A stretch of DNA of 64,000 bases from Chimonanthus salicifolius (GCA_013350335.1 CM023537.1:47366111-47430110); one strand, 5' to 3'. Counted from the first letter of the stretch, positions 43,055-55,668 are shown. Notes: generated by a model from the sequence alone, not told the origin. A program made the numbers and translations.

Positions 43055-44940
43055 TAGGTACTAGAACAACATCATTGACTCTAGAAGAGAGAGGGAGAGG
43101 GGGGTGAATAGGTCAATCCCATTTTTCATGGTGTTTACAAATTTCTTGATTGATTTGAGTGCAGCGGAACATATATTAACAGACTTGTTTAGTATGATAA
43201 AATCTCTAAGTGACCACACTAAGATTATGACCCTTAACATAATGCTTGATTATCAATGCTTGTACACAATGTTTAAAATAAGATAATCAATATACAAAGA
43301 GATGTGTGTTGAGAAGAGTACTTATATAGTAAATACAAACACACAAATATCAAACACCATAAGAGCAATTTAAAGTGGTTCGGTTTGCCATACCAACATC
43401 CACTGTTAGGACTCGGTCAACCTTGAGCTATCTCCAAAATCCACTAAGTGGGGACTTACAACTCTCACAATTATAGTAGGAATTCCACCTCACTCAATCG
43501 GCTGGGAATTTCACCCACCACTGTAGAATAGGAATTCCACCTACCCATTTGGCTGGGAATTCCACCCACCACATGTGCCTGGAGATGACGCTCCAGATTT
43601 TTTATAGTGGTTTCGGAACCAAGCTTCCTTAGTCCACTTTCGGAACAAAGGTTTTAAAACAAAATTAAAACCAAGAAACACTTGCCTTTGAAGCTCTTTC
43701 TCTTGATGTATGCTGGTGCCTGACGCTCCTCCTTATAGCCGTCCTGAGGCAATCACAATCCAGGGTGTCAAGGAAACTGGTTTGACACAACTTTCTTAAT
43801 TTATGGTCCTTTCCATCTTTTTCTCACTTTCGAACTCAATCCATAGATTGGTTGTTTATAAGTTTTCATCCCTCCTCTCTCTATGACAACTCAATTCATC
43901 TGATTGGTTATATTTGATTCCCCAAGTGCACGCACGAGAAAGAGAATAATCATTCTGTTGGCCCTTGTTTAAGTTCACTGATAAAGATAAGGGTTCAACT
44001 GATTTTGCCAAAGGATGACAACTAGTTGCATAAAGATTGGTTTATATAGAGAAAGCAACCAATTGCAGCAACGGTGATGTACCGATAGCTCGGGCGCACT
44101 GAGGGGTCGATGACTAGAATGTTACCGTTACAAACCCGACCGTTGTGCAATAATGCACTCCAACGGTAATATTCTTTTTCGGTCGACATGTCGTTGTTGC
44201 CGATGGGTCGACAGTAATGGTATCGATAGGTTGGTCCATACGAGAGACTTGATTTGGGGCAACACCATTTTGATAGAGTTTTATGTCTAGAAACTTATCA
44301 TACCCAGAACGACCTATCTCTTTTTACCGAAGGGTCGGTCCTGGCTACTCTTGATCGGTCTTGAACTTACTAATATGTCTTTTTTCTCGAGAGCCCACCT
44401 GAGTTCTAAGTCTAGAACTCAAACATCTTTATCAACGAGTCGTTTGACCACAAGGGGTCGTTCAGTTCATCACCGAGGGGTAGGTGCATATATGAGGCTC
44501 TCGATCAGAGGCTTACCTAGAATGACAATTTTTTCATCTAGAACCTATGTTAATCTGGTTGACCAGTCTTTGACCACGATGGGTCGATTTTATCTCCATC
44601 GAGAGGTCGGTGAGAATGACTGGTCGAGCTGACAGTGAAACCAAATACATATTTACAAGTTTGGTTCCAATCACTGTCAAGCTTCCTTTCTAGGCTTTTT
44701 ATGATTTAACCAATTGTTCCAGTAAGCCTAGAGATAGTCCTCTCTAAGGTGTGGGTACCACCTAAAGTCATTTATGGCCATAATACATGTTTTGTGATTG
44801 CCATAATAATGAGCTTCAATCCGGTGTAACATGTTTTTTACTTTTGATCACCTTGGATCTTCAAGCTTCTAGAAAGTGTTTCTTTCTGAGATATGGAATT
44901 GACAAACACAAGGACTTGGCCAAGCCGAGGCACTAACAAG
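43055..44940 (-). mobile_element. Element C 3' LTR
   Basis: On the minus strand it starts TGTTAGTGCCTCGGC at 44940. It is the same family as D and F. The final bases expected at the left (TGAAAGTCCCATTGTCC on the plus strand) are missing at the junction with copia B. Confidence 0.85.
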
Positions 44941-46324
44941 TTTTCCTTTTGTCAATTTCATGACAAAAACTAGAAATTAACTCATTTACAATCCCACCCT
45001 TATTACACCTCATTTGAATACAAAATATTATATTAATTTACATGTACATATTCAAATGTAAAACAACACTATGATCTTCGTATATTCTTGTTCAGCTTGC
45101 TTCATTTCATTTTTCCTGTTCAAGTATATAAGCAAGCAACACTAGAAAATTATTAGAGGAATCAGTCCCAAAACATAAAGATGCATTCATGGACTAAACA
45201 AGATTTGTATTTAAGCTCCCTCATACTTTCTGATTTTCTAGTGACCAATACTATCCATAACTTATCCAAGCTATCAGTGTTGAGAAGATTTCTCCCCCAA
45301 TCTTCTTGAGTTTGATCTCCCAAACTCCAAGCATAGACATTCTCATATGTCTAGCACTTTGATGTCTTCTACCTTTTACTAATTCTCCCCCCATTTTGTC
45401 ATACAAATGACAAAGATTAGTAGGTAAACATCGATTTTCAAGCACCCCCCATGCTTCTTGCATTTAGTGCTTAACTAACTTCTTCTCTAATTCATGGTTG
45501 TCCCCTATGGTTTAATGCACACTTCTCGTGCATCAAGGTTAGTTTGCCTCTGCACAAACTAACTTTTCAACATTAGCTGATATCTTCATTCCTAGCCTCT
45601 CTAAAGTCTTCTCCCCCACTCTCCAAGCTATCTTTTGTAACTTCTTTGACTCATCTCTCCCATGGAGTAAGCTATAATTTCTGGCTTCTCCAATTTCTCT
45701 CCCCCATAACCTCAGCTGCTTCTAAGATTCTTTTCGTTCAAGCTTCCTTTCAAGCTTGCATTCACATTCTTCCTTATACTGTCATGACCAATGACAACAG
45801 CTAATTAACACATATTTTGTGATCCCCCAAACTACAAGGGTGTGCAACATTTTAGTCCTATCCCTATCTCCATAACAACCTGCATGTTAGTCTATTCAAC
45901 AAAATCCATGTTAATAATAGACATGAGATAGAAGATAATCCATTAAATTAGCGCACACACAATAAATCAAGCCATATCATTTCATTGATAAACAAATCAG
46001 TACATATGGTTTGGGAGAGGGGAAAATGGATGCTTAGACAAAAATTAACATAGTTTTTCCAAAATATGAAACATAAATTATGAAAAAACTATCCTAAGTA
46101 GTGCTATCCTAAGAGGAGATGCTGGAGAGGAAGGGTCGATACGTTGGGAAAGGTTGACGATTGATTGTTGTAATGCAAAGACTTCTTCGTGGGCACTCTG
46201 CATGAATCTTTCCACGAAGTCATCTAGCCTATCCAGATGTGCCACAATTTGAGAGGCTCGATCTTCAATTTTGCAGATACATCGAATCAGGGTTTTGACT
46301 CAAAGGTGTCTTCATTTTCGACAT

Positions 46325-46594
46325 TCACTCCTCCTCTTCATCAAAGTTGTCCAGCAAGGAGATTACTCTTGCTAAGGTTCTCAGGTCTTGTCCAGATTGA
46401 GACCTGAGAGAGTACCGATGGCTGGATGCCGTCCTAGGGGCTGGTATTTTTCTGTGAGGAGTACTCTTAGGAGCAAAGCTCAATTCTAGAGTATCCTGCA
46501 CGAATCTGGGTGATCTCCTGAGGAAATGGGAGATGGACTCAGTGATTTTTTCGGTGGTTGAAGAACGAGATTTAACTGTCTCCCTTTTTGACAT
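46325..46594 (-). CDS. Element C internal ORF, 89 aa, unknown
   Basis: On the minus strand an open frame starts MSKRETVKSRSSTTEKITES, is rich in Ser, Arg and Lys, has SPRFVQDTLELSFAPKS and RYSLRSQSGQDL, and ends in LLDNFDEEEE. The frame is open further upstream to 46735. It is the only substantial frame in the element's interior. Its position between pol-less internal sequence and the 3' LTR is where some long-LTR copia elements carry an extra ORF, but I see no membrane segment or domain, so its role is unknown. It could also be a chance frame. Confidence 0.3.
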   Translation of the reverse strand: MSKRETVKSRSSTTEKITESISHFLRRSPRFVQDTLELSFAPKSTPHRKIPAPRTASSHRYSLRSQSGQDLRTLARVISLLDNFDEEEE

Positions 46595-47036
46595 GGTTGC
46601 TTGGAGGAGCTGAACAAGGTTTACCCAAATATTAAATCTCACAAACACTGTGACACCCTTGCTTCTTGAAGTGAGAGAAGCAAAAACCCTATGGTTTTCC
46701 AGCGAGATTTTGCTTAGGCAGATCCTATCGACCAATCTAGGGCACTAGAGGAGAAGAGGAAATCGCTAGAGCTTTGTGGGAGAAGGAACGACGATTTTGA
46801 AATAATCAGTCGTTTTCGCAGAAAGAGACTTTTTTAACTTACTCTTTCTGATTCACCAACGGGTCGTGAACAACCACTGGTCTGTGTCGATATGTCGATA
46901 AATATCGACTTGTCTCCCTTTTCTATTCTTCTCCCTTTTAGACAGTGTTCTAATTTCCAATGGTACTGACCTGTCTGTTCCTCCGACTAGTCTATCCTTC
47001 GACCTGGGTTCTAACTTGAAGGATGACTGGATAGTT

Positions 47037-47059
47037 TGTGTGTGTGTGTGTGTGTGTGT
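47037..47059 (+). repeat. (GT)n microsatellite
   Basis: Eleven consecutive TG dinucleotides inside element C. Confidence 0.9.
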
Positions 47060-48643
47060 ACTTGTAATGTTCATAATTTCTCAAATTTCGCTTATACACC
47101 TTTGAATGCCAGTGATGATACATACATTCACACTGTTTTTGTGTCATTTGAAGATTCAATTTATCCTTTTAAAGGAGGCACAAAACATGGATTATAGATC
47201 TCTTCTGAATCCAAACCAATCCAAGTACCTTGGGCACATTTAATTTACCAATTCAGACATATTGCCCAAGTGTGTGATGTCATGTGATGCAACATTTCCA
47301 AGCTTTAGCAAAGGCAATGTGTCTATGAACATGAGTCATTCCACATAATGTATAAACTAGCGAATATTGGAATGAGACACAAAGCACACTGATCATACAT
47401 TCATTTCATGTTTTTAATATGGTTACCAAGCATATGAAAATGAAGTGTGGTGCTACACACACAACTCTTATGCATGTTATCATATTATTACCTAAAACAT
47501 GATAAACACTTTTACCATTCTTTCAAGTATACTCCAATTTCTTTAAAGAATTGGTACACAAATGGATATTTGATCATTTTGATCAACAGTTTTGGTAGGT
47601 CACACCAACAATCCATTTAAGGGCATAGAACATGTTTCATTCCAAATGGGATTCACAAGTTTAAGAACTTGGAATGAAACGACACTTTGTATGAGTATCA
47701 TACACACTTTATATATGAGGTAATGCACAAACTACATTGATTTTTTAAAACTGCACAAATCACGCGGCCTACGAAATGAAATGAGATAAGTATAATCCAA
47801 TACTAGAGTGCAAACTTACATGTACACACAAGTATCTTGCATAAGATCAATTCAACAATCAAACGAGGACATGGTTTGAAAGCACTATACAAGTTTATTC
47901 TAAAGCATGTTTCAAATGTGAATTCATTTACACATTTGAACACAATCTTTGTGAGACTTGGAATCTAAGTTCACAATCCAGTGATGGCCTTTTAAATCTG
48001 GTTTTAATTTTGAGTGCCTTCCCATTTGATTTTTTAAATCAAAATTTTCAGATTTTGTACCACGATGTTGTCCCCACAAACATATTGGTAAATGGCCACA
48101 AAGGATACTTTAAGGTTATTACCTTCAATAAGTTCCTTTACTTTATCCTCATCTTCTCTTGGAGGATTTAGCTTGGACATTTTCAATGGATGAACCATTC
48201 ACCTATATTCTTAATACACACATTGGTCAAGATAGGTGGTGTCATTCATTGGGCTAGAAGAGACAATTTTTCTGTAGATTCTTTCAGCCTCTTTTGTTGC
48301 TTCATATCTTTTAGATATTTTAAGTGCATGTTATGAAACAACAATGATGAGTGCTACAAGTGTTTGATTAAAGTGTATAGCTAATTCATCATAAGTCCAA
48401 GTAGTTTTGGTCTTTGGGCTGAGTAGTCATAGAAGTTCAAGACTTTATCAAATATCTTTCCCATAGGCATAAACCACTTACTATTCACCTATTTCCAAAT
48501 CATATTTATTGATGAAAACATATAAAGTTTTTCAATTCATTTTTCATCATAAATAGAGGTTTGGAAATATCATGGCTTTCTTTTATAGCCATTGTTCTAG
48601 CATGGATCAACTCGGACGGTTAAGTTCTTTCATAAGAGCACGA

Positions 48644-48656
48644 GGCTCTAATACCA
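48644..48656 (-). other. Element C primer-binding site
   Basis: Minus strand TGGTATTAGAGCC, two bases from the LTR end; matches the initiator-Met site TGGTATCAGAGC with one mismatch. Confidence 0.8.
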
Positions 48657-50366
48657 ATTGAAAGTCCCATTGTCCACAGTGCTAGAACAACATGATTGAC
48701 CCTAGAGGGGCGGGGGGTGAATAGGTTAATCCCATTTTTCATGGTGTTTAAAAATTTCTTAATTGATTTGAGTACAGCGGAACATATATCAAGAGATTTG
48801 TTTAGTGTGATAAAATCTCTATGTGATCACACTAAGATTATGACTCTTTTCATAATGCTTGATTATCAATGCTTGAACACAATGTTTAAAATAAGATAAT
48901 CAATACACAAAGAGATGTGTGTTGCGAAGAGTACTTAAATAGTAACTACAAACACACAAATATCAAACACCATAAGACCAATTTAAAGTGGTTCGGTTAG
49001 TCAACCCACATCCACTGTTAGGATTCGCCCAACCTTGAGCTATCCCCAAAATCCACTAAGTAGAGACTTACACCTCATAATTAGAGTAGGAATTCCACCT
49101 CACTCAATCAGATAGAAATTTCACCGACTACTGTAGAATAGGAATTCCACCTTCCCATTTGGATGGGAATTTGACCCACCACATGTGCCGTATACGACGC
49201 TCCAGATTTTTTATAGTGATTTCGGAATCAAGCTTCCTTAGTCCACTTTCGGAACAAAGGTTTTAAAACAAAATTAAAACCAAAAAGCACTTGCCTTTGA
49301 AGCTCTTTCTCTTGATGTGTGCTTCTTCAAAATCTACCCAATGTGTGCCAGTATTGACGCTCCTCCTTATAGCCGTCAACAGGCAATCACAATCAAGGGT
49401 GGCAAGGAAACTGGTTTGACACAACTTTCCTACTTTATGGTCATTTCCTTCTCTTTCTCACTCTCGAACTCAATCCATAGATTGGTTGTTTATGAGTTTT
49501 CATTCCTCCTCTCTCTCTCACAACTCAATTCATCTGATTGCTTGTATTGATTTCCCAAGTGTATGAATAAGAGAGAGACTGATTTTTCTGCTGGCCCTTA
49601 TTTAAGCTCACTGATAAAGATAAGGGTCCAATTGATTTTGTAACGCCCCGCCCTTTTCACTCTAATTTTCAGAGTTTATTTTTTTTATTTAAAATAATCA
49701 TGTGATCGGGGCGGAGTGTCACGACGCGAGTTAAGTTCAGATCTCTAAATCCGACCCTTAACTGGCCAAGCCCATGTGCGTATGAACTAAGTCCATAAAA
49801 CTGATCCGCACATGGTACATATATAACTTGCAGAATGAACTTAGTCTAAATCTAACTGAGGTTATAATAGAACCTATGACTACTCCAATTTTCCATTCTT
49901 AGATAGCAAAGTACGTAACTTATTCTCCAAAATTACTAATCAATCTTAACTAATCGTTTAATCAAAACATCCAACATAAAACAAACCATAGCATCTATCT
50001 TAACTACTTATTACAAGCCAACATAACTAATTACCAAATTACATTGTCCAAATATATCAAATATCAAGTCCATAAAATAGTCCATTCATAATCCATTCTA
50101 ATCATTCAAACCGCCCAAGTTTCCGTACTTGGTCCTCTTCTCGATCCACGTTCTTTCCTTTCCCTACATCATCCACTAAGGATATAGATAGGGCGTTAGA
50201 TCAACGCGCCCAGTAGTGTTTCCGAATAGGGCTACCACATGGTTAGTCAAAACATGCAAATAATATAATAATAATACATGTGAGACAAAATTCCATAAAA
50301 ACATGCTATGTATGAAATGAACATGTAATGATTCCCACCCATCACCATTCAACATAGACATCACTT

Positions 50367-50514
50367 GACGGGATTCTCATCGTCAAGGTAACCCACAGTG
50401 GTCTTTCGGACGCCCCGACGGAGTGTGGCCTCCGGATTCCTCCTGATGGGATTCTCATCATCAAGGTACCCCACAGTGGTCTTTCGGACGCCCCGACGGA
50501 GTGTGGCCTCCGGT
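50367..50514 (+). repeat. 78-bp tandem duplication in E
   Basis: GAYGGGATTCTCATCRTCAAGG...CTTTCGGACGCCCCGACGG...TGTGGCCTCCGG occurs twice, starting at 50367 and 50445. Confidence 0.9.
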
Positions 50515-51000
50515 TACAACACGATCATCCCATGCCATGCATGAGATGTCTATGCAAACATGTCATTTAGAAACATAACTTTACAATCATATAAGTTATT
50601 GAAATCAACATAAAACAGCATATGAAATAGTGGTTACAATAAAGGTAAGAAACCTACACTTGTTTACTTTGTTCGACCCTTCCTTTGAACTGTCTTCCGA
50701 TCACGGCTTGTACACCGTTCTAGAAATCCCAAAACCTTATTTACATAACAGCAAGTTAAGCATTCCTTCATGTGATTCTAACTTAGTCTAAGTCCCAAAA
50801 ATCCACTTAAACTTCCATGTCCTATCTTAACCATAGAACCCCATAGTTTTGGTCCTTTTAAACATGTTTTTGGTCTCATTTAGACATGGGATAACAGTAT
50901 AATGTTATCATGTTTTTACCTTTCAAAACCATCCAATAAGCCCATCACTTTGTATGATTTCCATTTTGTAAAACTCAATCCAAATATCCACATAACAGTC

Positions 51001-51642
51001 CATGGGGTTCGGCCATACATATGGCCGAACCCTATGGTTCTTGGTATAATTAATCCAACCATTGTCCATGGTTTTAATCCATAATTTAACCATAGTATTA
51101 ATATGGTTCAGCCAAGCCATAGTTACCTAAAAACAGTAAGCTTATCTTCACTTTAAATCCTTTAAAATCTCACAAAACCATTTAATACTTCCATGAAATG
51201 TCATACCATTTCATGGGGTTCGGCCCACCCAATTGGCTGAACCTCATGGCCTATGGTTTAGATCCATTTATCCATTTATAAACTTGGTTTATTCTTAAAT
51301 CAAAGCACATTATGTTTACATAAAAATCCATCCTACCCTTGACCCAAATAACCATAAAAAACAGTCCATGGGGTTAGGCCATACACATGGCCGAACCCCA
51401 AGGTTTCCTTGATGTAAATCTTCTTATCCTACTTACTGATTTTTTGCCACAAAATGACCCATTTGACATATAAAATTTACCATTTAGAAACATGATTTTT
51501 GTCCTTTAAAAACATCAAACTTAATCCACTTTTATCATCTAAAGACAGTCCCATACTTGTATGGTTTTAATTTCCAAAAACCATCCAAATAAATCAATTA
51601 TTTCCATGGGGTTCGGCCATCCAATGGGGCCAAACACTATGG
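51001..51642. repeat. Array of four GGTTCGGCC/GGCCGAACC palindromes in E
   Basis: Imperfect palindromes of 36-39 bases at 51001-51037, 51212-51249, 51367-51402 and 51604-51642. Each has CATGGGGTTMGGCC, a short loop, and GGCYGAACC(C)...ATGG. Sequence between them is unrelated, so the palindrome itself is what is repeated. Confidence 0.85.
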
Positions 51643-52182
51643 TCCATCTTTTTATCTCATTCATGTACCTCCATCCAATATCTAACCCTTGTTAGATTTG
51701 GCCATCCAATGGCCGGGTCATGATTTAAAAATTGTTTATCGAAAACCTACTGTTTCCGCGACTCCTCCAATTGATCTTCACTCCGGCTTGTTCCTTTCCC
51801 TTTCTTAGCCTCTCCTTCTTCTTGATTCCTTGATGGTCAAGGACTGATTAAGCAACCAGCTGCTGCTCTTATTTTTAAAATGTAGGACACGGCAAAGAGG
51901 TAGAGAGAGAGAAAGAATATTGGCTTTAGATGAGAAACCTTGATTCCCCCCTTCTTTGCTCAATGTGTGCTCTTGATTTGGTGAAAGAAAACAACCCAAG
52001 ACTGATTACAAATCCGCGACCAGCTGCTGTTCTTTGTGTTTGGGAAATGATATCAGTCCAAGGAAAAGAGAGATAGAGAGAGTAAAATGAAAAGAAACCC
52101 TTTGTTTAACCAAAATCAGCCCAAGGTTAATTCAGCCCTTGTGTAACTCATCTCTCCATAATTAGAATCCTTTATGTTCCTT

Positions 52183-52577
52183 GGGGTTTCATCTATGAAA
52201 TGAAACCACCCCCCCCCCCCCCCCCTTAGCATCCAACGACTCTCTTATCTTTGAAGGTGAGAGTTTCATATGGAAATGAAACTCCCACACCAATGGCTAG
52301 TCTTTGTAACAGCCCACCTTCTTTCATACTTTACATGGGAGTTTCAAATGAAACCCCATGTGTTTCACCATCTTCCATTGGCTGTTTCTTTTAAAATGAA
52401 ACCCATCATATACCAACGACCCTATGCTTTTCTCTTTAGGTCTTCTCCTCATTCATCTTTCATTTACCAATTCAAATTGGAGTTTCATCATAAGATGAAA
52501 CTCCTCCCCTCCTCCAACGTCTTCCATGTACTTTCAAAATGTAACTCCCATTTCCTTTACCACTTAAATGGGAGTTA
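52183..52577. repeat. Array of five GGAGTTTCAT/ATGAAACTCC palindromes in E
   Basis: Palindromes at 52183-52206, 52261-52284, 52334-52360, 52479-52505 and 52541-52577. Arms are versions of GGAGTTTCAT; the last uses GGGAGTTAC. They follow the first palindrome array in the same LTR. Confidence 0.8.
52209..52225 (+). repeat. Poly-C tract (17 C)
   Basis: Run of 17 C between the first two GAAACT palindromes; exact length uncertain in any assembly. Confidence 0.9.
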
Positions 52578-53949
52578 CATGCATGGTAATACCTCCCATG
52601 CAGCCAACGTTTATTGTGTTTAAACCTTTCTCATACACTCACTTAAAATGTTTATTTATCCAACTCTTTTATTTAACTCACCCAAACTCAACTCATTCAT
52701 TTAATGTAACTTAACTAATAAATTCTACTCAACTAAACTCCATTATTTATTTAAACTCAAACCCAACTCAAACATTTAACTCATCTTAACCCAATTAAGC
52801 TTTGAGCTCAATTAATGGTCACACATATCAACCACAACCCATTGGGTCCAATTTGGCCATTTTGACCCATTTAACAAAATTTGACCCAATTATGATTTTC
52901 GTCCCGTTTATGTACATCTTATCCATTTATTGTTTTATAATCAAAACTACTAACCATTGAGTCTTGATTGAACCATTGACCCATTTAAATTCAACTCAAT
53001 ATATCACAATGGGAATTCGTAAATATGAATAAATTCATATAAATTGACAACTTTGAAATTCCAGGGTGTTACAGATTTTTGCCGAAGGATGCCAACTAGT
53101 TGCATAAAGAGTGGTTTATGTAGAGAAGGCAATCAGTTACAGGAATGGTAATGTATTGATAGGTCGGCCATACCGAGGGGTCGGTGACTAGAAATGTTAT
53201 CATTACAAACCCGACTGTTGCGCAATAATGCACTCAATGGTAATATTCATTCTCGGTCGACATGTCATTGTCGTTGATGGGTCGACAGTAATGGTCCTAT
53301 AGGTCGGTCCATATGAGAGGTTTGATTTGAGGCGACACCATGCTGACAGAGTTTCATGCCTCGAAACTTGTCATACCCAGAACAATTGATCGTCTTTTAC
53401 CGAGGGGTCAGTCCTGGCTACTCTCGATCAGTCTTGAACTTACCGATATGTCTGTTTCTCAAGAGCCCATCTAAGTTCTAAGTTCAGAAATGAAACATCT
53501 TTATCGACGAGTCGTTTGACCATGAGGGGTTGTTCATTCATCATCGAGGAGTCAGTGCATACGAGACTCTCTGATCGACCAATCTTTGACCAATGGGTCG
53601 ATCTTGTCTCCACCAAGGGATCGGTGAGAACAACTGGTCGAGCTGACAGTAAAACCAAATACATATTTCCAAATTGATTCCAATTGCTGTCAAACTCTAG
53701 GTTTTTTATGATTTAACCATTTATTCCACAAAGCCTAGGGATAGTCCTCTCTAATGTGTGGGTACCACCTAACTATCTTTGGCCATAATACCTATTTTGT
53801 GATTGCCATAATGATGAGCTTCAATCCGCTGGAGCATGATATTTACTCTTGATCACCTTGGGTCTTCAAGCTTCTAGCAAATACTTCTTTCTGAGTCATG
53901 GAATCGACAAACATAGGGACTTGGCCAAGCCGAGGCACTAGCAGAGATC

Positions 53950-54760
53950 AATACCACCCATATGATTAGTCTCAATGGAGCAAACTACTTAATGTAGAAG
54001 GCAAAGATAGATGATCTTCTGTATTGTAGAAATCTTTACAAACCGATCGAAGGGAGACAGAAGGTGCCAGTGGCAAAGTCTTCCGATGACAAGGGGAAGA
54101 AAAAACTAAAGGCTGAATTGTCTAGTGATGAATGGAATGATCTTGATCGGAAGTGCCTCGATTTTATTCGTCAGTGAATGGATGATAATGTTTCATCTGG
54201 TGGCCACTGACACGACGGCGTAATCTCTCTGGAAGAAATTGGAAGAATTATATGCTAGAAAGACTGCGGGTAACAAGGCGTTCCTAATCAGAAAGTTAGT
54301 GAATCTGAAGTATAATGAAGGTACTTCGATTGTGGAGCATTTGAATGAGATACAGAGTATTGTAAATCAACTCTCATCCATAAAAATGGTTCTTGATGGT
54401 GAATTACAGGCCTTACTACTTCTCAGTTCTCTACTTGATAGTTGGAAGACCTTGGTGGTGTCACTCAGCAATTCAGCGCTAGAGGGTATTTTCACTATGA
54501 GCTCCGTGACAAGTAGTTTGCTGAACGAGGAGACAAGAAGAAAGTCTTTGGTGGGTCCTTCTCAGACACAGTCTCGTACACAGGCTCTCATTACAGAGAG
54601 TAGGGGAGAAACAAATGTAGAAAGCCTCAAGACAATTACAAGCTCAACAAGCTTAAGGGGTCAAGGTCAAAATCCAGAGGGAGAGGTGGAGGAAAGCTTG
54701 GATGTTTCTACTGTGAGGAGGAAGGGCATAAGATGATGGATTACAACCAGAAAAAAGGTG
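53950..54760 (+). pseudogene. Copia B gag (broken, N-terminus lost)
   Basis: NTTHMISLNGANYLM then a TAG where Trp is expected, then KAKIDDLLYCRNLYKPIEG, the Tnt1-type gag N-terminus (L.G.NY..WK.KM.D.L). Further stops occur at about 54177 and 54206. From 54239 an open frame continues LWKKLEELYARKTAGNKAFL, RKLVNLKYNEGTSIVEHLNE and a long Ser/Thr-rich tail. The zinc knuckle near 54698-54742 reads CFYCEEEGHKMMDY, with the last Cys replaced by Tyr. Confidence 0.85.
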
Positions 54761-55140
54761 ATCTAGAGGTCAAATCGCAAAGTTCAGATCAAACAAGTGT
54801 CGTACAGAGTGACACAGATAATGATGTAGGTGTTGTTGTGTGTACAGTCACCACAGGTATAGATAATCCAAATGATCAGTGGATTCTAGATTCTGGGTGT
54901 TCTTACCACATATGTCCATGCAGAGAGTCATTTGACGTATACAAACCCTGTGATGAGGGACATGCCTATGTGGGCAATGGTGCGAGTTGCAAAATCGTTG
55001 GTGTTGGGACAGTCAAACTCAGGATGTTCGATGGCATGGTGAGAACGTTGGAGAATGTGTGACATGTTCCTGAGTTAAGGAAAAACTTGATTTCCTTGGG
55101 GACACTGAACACTGATGGGTTTTATTTTCAAGTCAAATGA
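54761..55140 (+). pseudogene. Copia B protease and start of pre-integrase
   Basis: The frame opened at 54733 continues through QWILDSGCSYHICP (catalytic D-S-G at 54889-54897) and HAYVGNGASCKIVGVGTVKL to a stop at 55060, just before HVPELRKNLISLGTL, which marks the pre-integrase region of Tnt1-type elements. After about 55140 this homology stops. Confidence 0.8.
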
Positions 55141-55668
55141 TGGCGTTCTTAGAGTTACTAAAGAAGCCATGATTTTCATGAAGAGAAAGAAGGAAAATAA
55201 TCTGTACACATTGGTGGGTAGTACAGTAATCAATCGGAAGAGGGATCCTACTAGTCGGGCCGCAGGAAGAAGGAAGAGAAGAAACAAAAAGTCAATGACA
55301 GGTATGACTTTAAAAGTAAAGTTTCTTTTGCAGGTTGTGATGGACCGTCCAAGTTCCATGATGTGAGTGGAGATGGAAAGGCAAAGAGGAAGAAAAAGCA
55401 TACAGAGAAAAAGGCGGCAGGCACGACACAGCCGGTGAAGTGCGTCAGGTTCAAGCAAGGCTTGGGCTTGATCAATTCTTCCAATTGAATAATGTAGGTG
55501 GAGCATCCCAGAGCATGGGGATGAACGCATCTCACACAAGAGATGCAGAGGGTTGCAGTTGCAGGTGGAGCAAGGCCGTGAGCGGCCAATGTGCAGAGTT
55601 GCAGGTGGAGTTGAAGATGGTGTCATAGTTCATCTCGGGGTTGGCGGAATCTTCGCCAAAGTGGAGAT
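55141..55668 (+). other. Copia B post-deletion 3' internal region
   Basis: Some pre-integrase text (KEAMIFMKRKKENNLYTLVG) is followed by sequence without integrase, RT or RNase H motifs, ending AAAGTGGAGAT before the LTR, which serves as purine tract. Open frames on both strands here show no known domain. Confidence 0.6.

Larger units (their letters stand above)
44941..48658 (-). mobile_element. Element C internal region
   Basis: 3.7 kb between LTRs. A purine-tract-like AAAAGGAAAACT (minus, 44941-44953) borders the 3' LTR. Near 45390-45410 the GTCATACAAATGAC palindrome occurs in text rich in CTTCTCCCCC, a kind of pre-LTR sequence seen in long-LTR copia elements. A (GT) repeat lies at 47037-47059. 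No gag, RT or integrase motif could be read on either strand. Confidence 0.65.
49639..53073. mobile_element. Insertion E, 3.4 kb, probable solo LTR of a large LTR element
   Basis: Ends are TGTAACGCCCCG... and ...CCAGGGTGTTACA, so they are TG...CA and form a short inverted repeat (TGTAACRCCC). Flanks GATTT (49634-49638) and GATTT (53074-53078) are a perfect 5-bp duplication. No coding region, no internal pair of direct repeats and no primer site are seen, so a single long LTR left by recombination is the best reading. Such length is known mainly from Ty3/gypsy elements (inference). It holds a tandem duplication and two groups of short palindromes. Confidence 0.75.
43055..53943 (-). mobile_element. 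Element C, long-LTR copia-like retroelement nested in copia B
   Basis: Minus-strand element with 5' LTR at 48659-53943 (interrupted by E), primer site at 48644-48656, internal region 44941-48658 and 3' LTR at 43055-44940. LTR length without E is about 1.85 kb, starting TGYTAGTGCCTCGGCTTGG and ending GGGACTTTCA. The internal 3.7 kb has no recognisable RT or integrase. LTR length, primer type and the TTTGTCAT...ATGACAAA stretch before the purine tract recall SIRE/Maximus-type copia elements (inference), so this would be a large non-autonomous or deleted derivative. The last 20-odd LTR bases at the left end are gone, so no TSD can be read. Confidence 0.8.
48659..53943 (-). mobile_element. Element C 5' LTR, interrupted by E
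   Basis: LTR text at 48659-49638 and 53079-53943 joins to match the 3' LTR (for example AAGATAAGGGTCCAATTGATTT before E, TGCCGAAGGATGCCAACTAG after E). It starts (minus) TGCTAGTGCCTCGGC at 53943 and ends GGGACTTTCA at 48659. Confidence 0.9.

Noticed and set aside
50357..50520. Possible CRISPR-like or satellite array
   Set aside because: Only two 78-base direct copies without spacers; a simple tandem duplication in LTR E.
55075..55626. 183-codon minus-strand open frame over copia B
   Set aside because: Antisense to copia B internal sequence, no known domain, and Leu/Phe-rich composition typical of an antisense frame.
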